A DNA stretch of 64,000 nt from Nocardia abscessus. Its GTDB lineage: Bacteria; Actinomycetota; Actinomycetes; Mycobacteriales; Mycobacteriaceae. A program made the translations under genes and the position numbers. The stretch is from contig NZ_JADLQO010000003.1 of the NCBI RefSeq assembly GCF_015477775.1, forward strand, positions 434,001-498,000, read 5' to 3'. This document shows positions 8,476 to 16,278 of the stretch, piece after piece (the stretch's first letter is position 1; each line of letters begins with the position of its first letter). The notes under the pieces were generated by a model. It ran no database searches and was not told the DNA's origin. It saw nothing but the letters and a program-made list of their open reading frames with translations.

Positions 8476-9206
8476 TGGGACGGGTGGACGGCAAGAACGT
8501 CATCGTGAGCGGCGGCGCCCGGGGCATGGGCGCGGCCTTCGCGCGACGACTGGTCGCCGAGGGCGCCACCGTGGTGATCACCGACGTCCTGGTGGACGAA
8601 GGCGCCGCGCTGGCCGCCGACCTGGGCGACGCCGCGACCTTCGTGCCGCTCGACGTCACCGACGAGTCCGCGTGGAACGACGTGGTCACCTACACCGAGA
8701 AGGTTTTCGGGCCGGTCTCCGGCCTGGTCAACAACGCGGGCATCGTGCACGTCGATCCGATCGAGCAGCTGGCGGAAGCCGACTTCCGCAGGGTGATCGA
8801 CGTCAACCAGGTCGGGGTGTTCCTCGGCATGAAGGCGGTGCTCGGGTCCATGCGCCGGGCCGGTGGCGGCTCCATCGTCAACATCTCCTCGATCGGCGGC
8901 ATCATCGCCTTCTCCAACATCCTCGGCTACACCGCGTCCAAGTGGGCCGTGCGCGGCATGACCAAGACCGCTGCGCAGGAATTCGCCGCCGACGACATTC
9001 GCGTCAACTCGGTGCACCCCGGTGTCGTGGCCACGGAGATGACCGCCGATTCGGCACGCTCACAGGGCATGTCGGGCAACCAGCCGATCCGTAGGCCTGG
9101 CCGGCCGGAGGAGCTGGCCAACCTGGTGCTGTTCCTGGTCAGCGACGAGTCGAGCTTCAGCACCGGTTCGGAATTCGTCGCCGACGGCGGCTACACGTGC
9201 CTGTGA
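8475..9206 (+). CDS. Classical short-chain dehydrogenase (hydroxysteroid dehydrogenase-like)
   Basis: 243-residue SDR, similar to the SDR at 5982. The cofactor motif reads SGGARGMG (12-19), with Ser in place of the usual Thr. VNNAG is at 85-89 and the catalytic residues are Ser139, Tyr152 and Lys156. Asp37 (ITDV) points to NAD. ATG 8475 overlaps the kstD stop by one base, and GGAG lies at 8464-8467, so the two are translated together. The family and the operon position suggest a hydroxysteroid dehydrogenase, perhaps for the 3- or 17-position. It may be a paralogue of the genes at 3842 and 5982 with a different position or stereospecificity. Confidence 0.85.
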   Translation: MGRVDGKNVIVSGGARGMGAAFARRLVAEGATVVITDVLVDEGAALAADLGDAATFVPLDVTDESAWNDVVTYTEKVFGPVSGLVNNAGIVHVDPIEQLAEADFRRVIDVNQVGVFLGMKAVLGSMRRAGGGSIVNISSIGGIIAFSNILGYTASKWAVRGMTKTAAQEFAADDIRVNSVHPGVVATEMTADSARSQGMSGNQPIRRPGRPEELANLVLFLVSDESSFSTGSEFVADGGYTCL

Positions 9207-9264
9207 CAACGCCCCGCAGGACAACCTGGCGGCCCGACCGCCGAGCGAGACAAGGAAATCAACC

Positions 9265-10083
9265 GTGAAGAACTTCGAGGGCAGGACCGCGGTGATCACC
9301 GGCGCGGGCGCCGGTATCGGCCGGGCCGTGGCGGTCGAACTCGCCCGCCGCGGCGCGCGGCTGGCGCTGTCGGGCCGCAACGTGGACAACGTCGCCGAGA
9401 CCGCGGCGCTGTGCGGCAAGGAAGGCGCCCAAGCCCGCGCCTACAAGCTGGACGTCACCGACCGGGACGCCGTCTATCGCCACGCCGACGAGGTGGCCGG
9501 TGACTTCGGCGGGATCAACTTGGTCGTCAACAACGCCGGAGTCTCGCTGACCGCCAACGTGGAAGAACTCAGCTGGGCGGACTTCGAATGGATCGTCGGC
9601 ATCAACTTCTGGGGCGTCGCGTACGGCACCAAGGCGTTCCTGCCCCATGTGATCGCCTCCGGTGACGGGCACATCGCCAACGTGTCGAGTATGTTCGGCC
9701 TGGCCGCTTGCCCCAGCCAGGGCGCCTACAGCGCGACGAAGTTCGCGATCCGGGCCTTCACCGACGCGCTGCGGCAGGAGATGAACATCGCCGGGCACGC
9801 GGTGGGCGTCAGCAGCGTCCACCCGGGCATGATCAAGACCGAGATCGCCTGGAAGGCGCGCGCGGGCGGCGACCGCGATCGCGACGCGCTGGCCGCCAAC
9901 TTCGACCGGCTGGCCAAGACCACCCCCGAGCAGGCCGCGCGGGTCATCGTGAACGGCATCCGCAAGAACAAGGCGAAGATATTGATCGGCACGGACGCGC
10001 ATGTGATCGACTGGCTGCCGAGAATTTTCGGCGCCGGATACCAGAAGATCCTGACCGCCCAGATGAAGAACGAAGTCGCTTAG
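9265..10083 (+). CDS. Short-chain dehydrogenase, broad-range type
   Basis: 272-residue SDR of a different subgroup from its neighbours. The cofactor motif TGAGAGIG is at 12-19, VVNNAGV around 87-93, and the catalytic residues are Ser142, Tyr155 and Lys159 (YSATK). Arg38 (LSGRN) replaces the acidic residue after the second strand, which predicts NADP. The C-terminal part, with EQAARVIVNGIRKNKAKILIG, matches the SDR family seen beside flavin monooxygenases and lipid genes in mycobacteria. It lies 58 bases after the preceding SDR and probably ends the operon, since a weak hairpin follows. Substrate unknown. Confidence 0.82.
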   Translation: MKNFEGRTAVITGAGAGIGRAVAVELARRGARLALSGRNVDNVAETAALCGKEGAQARAYKLDVTDRDAVYRHADEVAGDFGGINLVVNNAGVSLTANVEELSWADFEWIVGINFWGVAYGTKAFLPHVIASGDGHIANVSSMFGLAACPSQGAYSATKFAIRAFTDALRQEMNIAGHAVGVSSVHPGMIKTEIAWKARAGGDRDRDALAANFDRLAKTTPEQAARVIVNGIRKNKAKILIGTDAHVIDWLPRIFGAGYQKILTAQMKNEVA

Positions 10084-10108
10084 CGATTTCGGCCGAATTG
10101 CGAGACCG

Positions 10109-10136
10109 CCCCGGCTTTCGTAGCGAGCTGGGGTTT
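10109..10136 (+). terminator. Weak hairpin terminator after the SDR-kstD operon
   Basis: CCCCGGCT and AGCTGGGG (10109-10116 and 10126-10133, one G-T wobble) form an 8-bp stem with a 9-base loop, followed by TTT. It lies 26 bases after the SDR stop. The rest of the 224-bp gap to the convergent CoA ligase gene shows nothing I can name. Confidence 0.45.
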
Positions 10137-10307
10137 CGTGAGCGAAGCAGCGCGGTGGCCGCCGGGCCGGCGTCGCTGGACGCCGTCGACGTGGCAGCCG
10201 CGGCAGCGGTGTACGTCGACGGTGTTCCGGTGGTCGGGCTCGCCACCGAGCGCGACCATGCGCGTCGCACGCTGATCGCCGTGCGGACGGCGGATGCCAC
10301 CGGGCGC

Positions 10308-11912
10308 TCAGTATCGCGCCGCAGACGAACGCAGGACGCGTTTGAGAACCTTCCCACCCGCGTTGCGGGGTAGGGACGCCACGAACTCGATGCGGCGCGG
10401 GACCTTGTATCCGGCCATCCGGGTTCGCGCCCACGCGGTGATGTCCGCCGCGTCGATGGGCACCGGTCCGTTGCATACGACGAAGGCGCACCCCACTTCA
10501 CCCAGTCGGCGGTCGGGGACGCCGACCACTGCCGCTTCGCGAATACCCGGATGGGTGAGCAGGATTCGCTCGATCTCGGCGGGATAGGCGTTGAAACCGC
10601 CGACGATGAACATGTCCGCGAGGCGGTCGGTGACGCGCAGGTAGTCGTCGCCGTCCAGGATGCCGATGTCACCGGTGTGCAACCAGCTCTCGGAATCCAC
10701 GGCGGTCGCGGTGGCGTCGGGATCATCGAGGTAGCCGCGCATCACGTTGGGACCACGAACCACGATCTCGCCGGGCTCACCGGCCGGTACGGGCCGACCG
10801 GACCTGTCCACGACGCGAACCCGCACCCCGGGCAGTGCTTTTCCCACGGTGCCCGCGACGAGATCCGCGGGCGCGTCGGGCGAGCAAACCGTGGCGACGC
10901 CGGTCGATTCGGTCAGCCCGTAGCCGGTGAACACCTTCTCCACACCCAGATCACGGCGGATCCGCTCCACCAACCCGCTCGGCACGCTCGCTCCACCTGT
11001 GCCCGCCAGCCGCAGTGAACTCAGATCACGGTCGACGCGCCGGTCGCAGGCGAGCAGGTCGTGAAAGAGCGTCGGGGGACCCGTCAGCACGGTGATCCGC
11101 TCGCGCTCGACGACGCCGAGCACCTGCGCGGGATCGAATCGGGGCACCGGCACCATGGCGGCGCCGCGCAGCAGACACGCGATGATCCCCGCCTTGTATC
11201 CGAAGGTGTGGGCGAACGGGTTGACCAGCAGATACCTGTCGTCGCCGTCGAGCGACACCGCATCGGCCCAGCGGGTGAACGCCTCGATCGTCTGCCGGTG
11301 GGTGGCGGGCACACCCTTCGGCACGCCCGTGGTGCCGGAGGTGAACAGGATGTCGGAGACCGCCTCCGGATCCACGGCCGAACTCCGCGCCTCGGCCTCC
11401 CGCACAGATACGCCGGTACCGAGCGCGAGAAACCGAGACCACGACAGCGCATCGAGCCCCTCGTCCCGGGTGTCGTCGAGGTGAATCGTCGTCCGCAGAT
11501 CCGGCAGCGCGTGCCCCGAATCTCGCAACATTCCCACGTAGTCGTTGCCGAGGAAGTCGCCGGAGGTGAACAGCATGCGGCTTCGGCTACGAGCGAGGAG
11601 GTCGGCCGCGTCGCAACCGCGTAGCCGAGTGCTGATCGGGACGAGCGTCGCCCCCGCTGCGAGTGCGCCGAGCGCGGCGATCACCCAGCGCGCACCGTTG
11701 GGCGCCCAGATCGCTACCCGATCGCCTGGTCGCACCACCGATCGCGCCATCATCGCCCGCGTGACGCGCTGTGCCGCGGCGGCGAGTTCGGCGTAGGTGA
11801 GCTGCCGCCGCGGGGTCACGACCGCGACGCGTGCGCCGTCGCGCCGTGCCCGGTCGGCCAGCACCGCGGGAATCGTCGCGAGCTCACCGGTCGCTTCGCG
11901 CCGTCGATCCAT
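10308..11912 (-). CDS. fadD3: Acyl-CoA synthetase, FadD3-like
   Basis: AMP-forming acyl-CoA ligase, 534 residues. It carries the P-loop-like motif FTSGTTGVPKGV, the adenylate-binding YGLTEST, HTGDIG, and the C-terminal hinge region ending with the catalytic lysine in NAGGKVLKRVL. The segment DAADLLARSRSRMLFTSGDFLG and the GGFNAYPAEIE block match my memory of mycobacterial FadD3, which activates HIP, the ring-C/D propionate left after A/B-ring cleavage. FadD3 assignment rests on that likeness and the steroid context. Start ATG 11912 is chosen over an upstream TTG at 11933; no strong ribosome binding site is visible for either. It is divergent from the dikinase-like gene, with motif 2 palindromes in the gap. 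Confidence 0.75.
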   Translation of the reverse strand: MDRRREATGELATIPAVLADRARRDGARVAVVTPRRQLTYAELAAAAQRVTRAMMARSVVRPGDRVAIWAPNGARWVIAALGALAAGATLVPISTRLRGCDAADLLARSRSRMLFTSGDFLGNDYVGMLRDSGHALPDLRTTIHLDDTRDEGLDALSWSRFLALGTGVSVREAEARSSAVDPEAVSDILFTSGTTGVPKGVPATHRQTIEAFTRWADAVSLDGDDRYLLVNPFAHTFGYKAGIIACLLRGAAMVPVPRFDPAQVLGVVERERITVLTGPPTLFHDLLACDRRVDRDLSSLRLAGTGGASVPSGLVERIRRDLGVEKVFTGYGLTESTGVATVCSPDAPADLVAGTVGKALPGVRVRVVDRSGRPVPAGEPGEIVVRGPNVMRGYLDDPDATATAVDSESWLHTGDIGILDGDDYLRVTDRLADMFIVGGFNAYPAEIERILLTHPGIREAAVVGVPDRRLGEVGCAFVVCNGPVPIDAADITAWARTRMAGYKVPRRIEFVASLPRNAGGKVLKRVLRSSAARY

Positions 11913-11964
11913 GGGGCGATCGTGCCGGACCAACCGCTCGATGCGGTCCGATCACCGCCACATA

Positions 11965-11979
11965 TCCCGCTGACCGGGA
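11965..11979. promoter_or_regulatory. Candidate operator, motif 2 (TCCCG-N5-CGGGA)
   Basis: Perfect 5-5-5 palindrome TCCCG CTGAC CGGGA, centred 60 bp before the start of the fadD3-like gene, in the 332-bp divergent gap to the dikinase-like gene. It differs from the copy at 5895-5909 by one base (CTGAC versus CTGGC). No other feature was recognised in this gap apart from the second copy at 12079. Confidence 0.55.
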
Positions 11980-12078
11980 ACCTTCCTTCTCGAGACACCC
12001 GCACGGTGTCGAGCAGATAATCGCGCGCTGTCGCCTATCGGCGGCCCTGGGACCTGCTCGAACGGGCGTGGTCGTCGA

Positions 12079-12093
12079 TCCTGCTGAGCGGGA
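12079..12093. promoter_or_regulatory. Candidate operator, motif 2, degenerate copy
   Basis: TCCTG CTGAG CGGGA, one mismatch in the left half. Its centre is 114 bp from the perfect copy at 11965-11979 and 159 bp before the dikinase-like start codon. Two copies in one divergent gap could serve the two genes separately. Confidence 0.4.
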
Positions 12094-12244
12094 CCACACC
12101 TACGGCATGTGACCGCCGGCACGGCACGCTCGAATCGGGCGACAGGTGTGCGCGCCGCGGTTCGCACCCGGCACGACACAGTCCGCTGTACGAGATCCGA
12201 ATCGCGCTGGGGCGCGCAGTGTTCAGTGAGTGCTAAGGAGTGAC

Positions 12245-14407
12245 ATGACCGCCGGAGCAGAGCTAGCGGAGCGAAACGACGAGGCAGCGGGCGCGGCGGC
12301 GGTCGTCGAACTCGACGGCGCCTGTTCGCTGTCCCGGGACCGGATCGGCGGGAAAGCGTGGAGCGTCAACCGCATGCGCGCACTCGGTCTTTCCGTGCCG
12401 CCCGCGTTCGTCATCACCATCGACGGCTGGGCCGACTTCGCGGCGCGCGGGGTGATCAGCGAGGACATCTGGCGCTCGGTCCGCGCGGGCATCACCGCGC
12501 TGGAACGGGGTACCGGACGGACCTTCGGATCCGGCGCCCGCCCGCTGCTGGTGTCGGTGCGCTCGGGTGCGGCGGTGAGCATGCCCGGGATGATGGACAC
12601 GGTGCTGAACCTCGGAATGAACGAGGTTGTCGCAGGAGCGCTGGCGGCGGAGACCGGGAACTCGGACTACGCGGTCGATACCCGGGAACGTTTTCGCACC
12701 CAATATCGCGAGACCGTGCTGGGTGACCCGGCGGGCGCGGTGCCAGAGGACCCGTGGGAGCAGTTGCGCGCGGCCATCAGCGCCGTGTTCCGGTCCTGGG
12801 ATTCGCCCCGGGCGCAGACCTACCGGCGCAATCGCGGCGTGCCCGGAACCCTGGGCACCGCGGTGACGGTGCAGGCCATGGTGTTCGGCAATCTCGACGA
12901 GAAATCCGGCACCGGCGTGCTGTTCAGCCGCAACCCGAACACCGGGGAGCGCGCGATGTTCGGTGAATGGCTGGTCGGGGGGCAGGGGGAGGACGTGGTG
13001 TCGGGCCGGACCACCCCGAGGCCGCTGGAGGAGCTGGCCGCCTCGCTGCCGCAGGTCCACCGCGAACTCGTCGCGGCGGCCGACCTGTTGGAACGCGACG
13101 GCCGCGATATCCAGGACATCGAATTCACCGTCGAGTCCGGCGCACTGTGGCTGTTGCAGTCCCGCCCCGCCAAGCGCTCGGCGCGGGCGGCTGTGCGGGC
13201 CGCGGTGGCGATGGCCGAGGAGAACCTCATCGGGACGGACGAGGCGCTGAGCCGGGTCACCGCCGAGCAGGTGCGGGCCGTGCTGCGTCCGGCGACCGGC
13301 GAGTACACCGGAACACCGCTGGCCCGCGGCGAATCCGCTTGCCCGGGACTGGCGACGGGCATCGTCGTGAGCGATCCGCACGAGGCTGAGCGCCGCGCGG
13401 AGGCAGGCGAGGACGTGATCCTGGTGCGCCCGACCACCAGCCCCGACGATCTGCACGGCATGATCGCCGCTCGGGGGATCGTCACCGGGCTGGGCGGCGT
13501 CACGTCGCATGCCGCGCTGGTCAGCCGTGAAATCGGCAGGCCGTGCGTGGTGGGCTGCGGTCCGGGTGTCGTCGCGGCGCTCGTCGGCACGCTCGTCACC
13601 GTGGACGGGGGCGCGGGCACGGTGTGGCCGGGCCGCGTCGAAGGCCGAGCCGTCGACGCGAGCACCCTCGCCGACGCGAGCAGGCTGGCCGGCTGGGCGG
13701 GCACCGACGTCGACGGGTTGGCGGGGTGGCTGGACGCGCGGGCGGCCGACGGCCCCGCCCGAACGGAGGCGGAGCCCTCGGCGACGGTGACCGAGATTCC
13801 CGACCTCGATCTGCTGCGGCTGATCGGGATCAAAGGCCGTGCCGCCCACGACGCGCTCGCCGCGGGCGTCGGTGGGGCAGTCGAGCCCGTCGCCGCCCGA
13901 TGCGAGGAGCTGGTGGTCCGGGGCCTGTGCGCCGCGACGCCGATCGGTGTGCGCCTCACACCAGAAGGCAGACAGCACTTGGACGGCCTGCTGGCGACCG
14001 AGCGGCGGGCGGTCGACCGGGCTCGGATCGCCTCCGTCTATGCCGAATTCTGTGCTTTCAACGGCGATCTCAAGGCAATCGTGACCGCGTGGCAGATGAA
14101 GGATCCGGCCACTGTCAACGATCACGCCGACACCGACTACGACGGTGCGGTACTGGCCAGGCTGAGCGAACTGCACCGTGCGGTGCAGCCGCTGCTGCGG
14201 CGGATCGGCGACGTCGCGCCTCGGCTGACCCGTTACTCCGCTCGGTTCGCGCAGGCGATCGAGCGGATCGCAGCCGGTGAGCACGCCTGGGTCGCGCGGC
14301 CCGTGCTGGACAGCTACCACACCGTGTGGTTCGAGCTGCACGAAGACCTGATCGGACTGTGCGGCCTGAGCCGCGCCGACGAGGCGGCGGCCGGCCGTGC
14401 CCACTGA
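12245..14407 (+). CDS. Pyruvate-phosphate-dikinase-like protein without the PEP-binding barrel
   Basis: 720 residues. The first 300 or so form the ATP-grasp nucleotide-binding domain of PPDK, with GGKAWSVNRMRALGLSVPPAF and the PPDK signature VSVRSGAAVSMPGMMDTVLN. The phosphohistidine swivel domain follows, with GGVTSHAALVSREIG and His422 as the expected phospho-carrier. The C-terminal PEP/pyruvate TIM barrel of PPDK (normal length near 870-900) is absent. Instead there is a helical tail of about 200 residues (from about 510) that I do not recognise. Mycobacterial Rv1127c is a known truncated relative without this tail. The start ATG 12245 follows AAGGAG. It could transfer phosphate from ATP to a substrate held by another protein, possibly that at 16279. 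Role unproven. Confidence 0.75.
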   Translation: MTAGAELAERNDEAAGAAAVVELDGACSLSRDRIGGKAWSVNRMRALGLSVPPAFVITIDGWADFAARGVISEDIWRSVRAGITALERGTGRTFGSGARPLLVSVRSGAAVSMPGMMDTVLNLGMNEVVAGALAAETGNSDYAVDTRERFRTQYRETVLGDPAGAVPEDPWEQLRAAISAVFRSWDSPRAQTYRRNRGVPGTLGTAVTVQAMVFGNLDEKSGTGVLFSRNPNTGERAMFGEWLVGGQGEDVVSGRTTPRPLEELAASLPQVHRELVAAADLLERDGRDIQDIEFTVESGALWLLQSRPAKRSARAAVRAAVAMAEENLIGTDEALSRVTAEQVRAVLRPATGEYTGTPLARGESACPGLATGIVVSDPHEAERRAEAGEDVILVRPTTSPDDLHGMIAARGIVTGLGGVTSHAALVSREIGRPCVVGCGPGVVAALVGTLVTVDGGAGTVWPGRVEGRAVDASTLADASRLAGWAGTDVDGLAGWLDARAADGPARTEAEPSATVTEIPDLDLLRLIGIKGRAAHDALAAGVGGAVEPVAARCEELVVRGLCAATPIGVRLTPEGRQHLDGLLATERRAVDRARIASVYAEFCAFNGDLKAIVTAWQMKDPATVNDHADTDYDGAVLARLSELHRAVQPLLRRIGDVAPRLTRYSARFAQAIERIAAGEHAWVARPVLDSYHTVWFELHEDLIGLCGLSRADEAAAGRAH

Positions 14408-14426
14408 GACCGCGGGAGAAGCCACT

Positions 14427-15185
14427 GTGCCGGAGGATCGGTGGGTCGAGTTCGCCCAGATCGACAACGTGCGTGATCTGGGCGGGCTGCCCGTGCAGGG
14501 CGGCGGGACCACCCGCTTCGGGGTGGTCTACCGATCCAGCACTCCGCAGCACCTCACCGAAACCGATCTGGCGAAACTGCTCGGACCGCTCGGCCTGCGC
14601 ACGCTGATCGATCTGCGATTGCCCGACGAGGTGGAGCGCGAGGGCTACGGCCTGCTGGCAGGCACGGATGTGCGGCGGGTCTGCCTTCCGGTGCGCAAGT
14701 CGCCGCAATCCTCGCTGGCGGCGAGGGATCTGGTCCCCGACGCGGGCCGGGTCGACTTGGTGGACCTCTACGGCAAGCTGCTGGCCGGCAGCGCCGACTC
14801 CATCCTGGCGGCCGTGCGGCTCGTCGTCGACGCGGGCGGCCATTCGGTGCTGTTCCACTGTGCCGCGGGCAAGGACCGTACCGGTGTGCTCGCCGCGGTG
14901 CTGCTCGACGCGGTCGGCGTGCCGCCGGAGGCGATCGCGGTGGACTACGCGCTCACCGGTGAACGCATGCAGCGGGTCCGTGACCGGCTCGACGCGCTCC
15001 CGTCCTACGCGGGCCTGCCCCCGGTCAGCACCGGCATCCTCGGTGTCGAAGCCGACGTGATGCGGCGCTTCCTCGCCACCCTGTCCACCGAACACGGCGG
15101 CGCTGGCGAATGGTTGCTGACCAGCGGTTTGAGCCGGGCGGAGCTGACCCGGCTGCGCGAAGTATTGACCGCGCCGGAAGGGTGA
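14427..15185 (+). CDS. MptpB-type tyrosine/serine phosphatase, cytoplasmic
   Basis: 252-residue phosphatase of the DSP/PTP-like family that includes mycobacterial PtpB. The P-loop reads HCAAGKDRTG with catalytic Cys145 and the lysine-containing KDRTG typical of this family. NVRDLGG near the N-terminus and a C-terminal GVLGVEAD-like helix (here GILGVEAD) also match. I prefer GTG 14427, preceded by GGGAGAAG at a 5-base spacing. A GTG at 14397 would extend the protein by 10 residues and overlap the dikinase-like gene by 11 bases. No signal peptide. It lies directly after the dikinase-like gene and faces a second, exported phosphatase gene across a shared terminator. Substrate could be protein, lipid or a small phosphate ester. 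Confidence 0.85.
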   Translation: MPEDRWVEFAQIDNVRDLGGLPVQGGGTTRFGVVYRSSTPQHLTETDLAKLLGPLGLRTLIDLRLPDEVEREGYGLLAGTDVRRVCLPVRKSPQSSLAARDLVPDAGRVDLVDLYGKLLAGSADSILAAVRLVVDAGGHSVLFHCAAGKDRTGVLAAVLLDAVGVPPEAIAVDYALTGERMQRVRDRLDALPSYAGLPPVSTGILGVEADVMRRFLATLSTEHGGAGEWLLTSGLSRAELTRLREVLTAPEG

Positions 15186-15246
15186 TCCGCGCTCGCGCTA
15201 CTTCTGGACACGAGCAGCCGTGACGATCGACAGCGCGGACAGACGA

Positions 15247-15285
15247 GAGAGCGGGCCGGTGGATACCATCCACCGGCCCGCTCTC
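15247..15285. terminator. Strong bidirectional terminator hairpin
   Basis: Perfect 18-bp inverted repeat (15247-15264 and 15268-15285, left arm beginning GAGAGCGGGCCGG) with a 3-base loop ACC. It lies between the stops of two convergent phosphatase genes, 61 bases after one and 8 bases from the other, so it probably ends transcription from both sides. Confidence 0.8.
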
Positions 15286-15293
15286 GTCTACGA

Positions 15294-16199
15294 CTACCGA
15301 GGCAGCAGCGCGGCTTTCAGCGCCTCGAGTGTCGCGCCGTCGATGCCGAGCCCGTCGGCGAGGAACCGGTCGAACGACCCGAACGACGCACCCGCCTGGT
15401 CGAAGGCGGCGTCGAGGAACTCAGCGCTCACGCCGAGGATCGGTTCGAACAGCGCGGGATCGGTGACCAGACCTTTGGCCATCAGACCGTCCATCAGCGC
15501 CTTGTTGCCCGCGGCCAGGTTGTCGTTCGATGCCAGATAGTCCTTGTACACCTGGCCCTTCGGGACACCGAGCGCCGTCATCAGGATCGCGGTCATCCAG
15601 CCGGTGCGGTCTTTGCCCGCGGTGCAGTGGAAGAGCACCGGCCCGTTCGCGGTCGCGATATCGCGGATGGCGGCCCCGAACTGCGTGCGGGCCGTGGCGT
15701 CGGTGACGAGCCAGCGGTAGTAGTCGCGCATGATGCCTGCGGCTTTGCCGTCACCGAACATCTGCTGCTGCACCGCCGGACCGCCCTGCACCGCCTTGCC
15801 CACCATCAGGTAGAAGTCGTTGGCCGGGTCGTACACCGGACGCGCGAGCGAAGGAATCGACGCGGGCAGTTTGTCGGGGTTGGCCCCGGCCTCCGCCGGG
15901 CTGCGGAAATCGATCACCTTGGTGATGCCGGAGGTCACCAGCTTCTGCTGGTCGGCGCCGGTGAGCTTGTCCAGGGCGTCGGTGCGGAAGACGACGCCCG
16001 TACGCAGTTTGCCATTGCCCTGGGTGGGATAGTCACCGATATCCCGGGCATTCGGCGCTGCCGATAGGTGCATGGAACGGTCGTGCACGGTGTGCACGAG
16101 CCCCGGGCCCGCCAGCGCGGTCGTGGTGGACGGGAATACGGCGATCAATGCGGCGGCGACACCGGTCACCGCACCGCGAATGGCACGCGAAATCGTCAC
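15294..16199 (-). CDS. Exported MptpB-type phosphatase
   Basis: 301-residue phosphatase. Residues 1-30 form a signal peptide with an arginine region, a hydrophobic stretch (AVTGVAAALIAVF) and an ALA cleavage site before GPG. The mature part carries PNARDIG, VIDFRSPAE and the catalytic loop HCTAGKDRTG with Cys192. GTG 16199 is supported by GGAAGGA 8 bases upstream. Enzymes of this family in actinobacteria act on phosphotyrosine, phosphoserine or phosphoinositides; secreted members may act on host or extracellular substrates. It converges with the cytoplasmic paralogue at 14427, and upstream lies the epimerase/phosphohistidine fusion gene (79-base gap). Two phosphatases of one family between two PEP-synthase-like genes is unusual. 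Confidence 0.85.
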   Translation of the reverse strand: MTISRAIRGAVTGVAAALIAVFPSTTTALAGPGLVHTVHDRSMHLSAAPNARDIGDYPTQGNGKLRTGVVFRTDALDKLTGADQQKLVTSGITKVIDFRSPAEAGANPDKLPASIPSLARPVYDPANDFYLMVGKAVQGGPAVQQQMFGDGKAAGIMRDYYRWLVTDATARTQFGAAIRDIATANGPVLFHCTAGKDRTGWMTAILMTALGVPKGQVYKDYLASNDNLAAGNKALMDGLMAKGLVTDPALFEPILGVSAEFLDAAFDQAGASFGSFDRFLADGLGIDGATLEALKAALLPR

Positions 16200-16278
16200 T
16201 GGATCATTCCTTCCATAGGGTCGCGGCCCGGCGACGCCGAGCCGGCAGGTGGCCGGAGTGCGCGACCCCGGCCACAGC

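Noticed and set aside
10140..10373. A possible gene remnant between the SDR and the CoA ligase genes
   Set aside because: The + frame is alanine- and arginine-rich with no start signal or recognisable domain.
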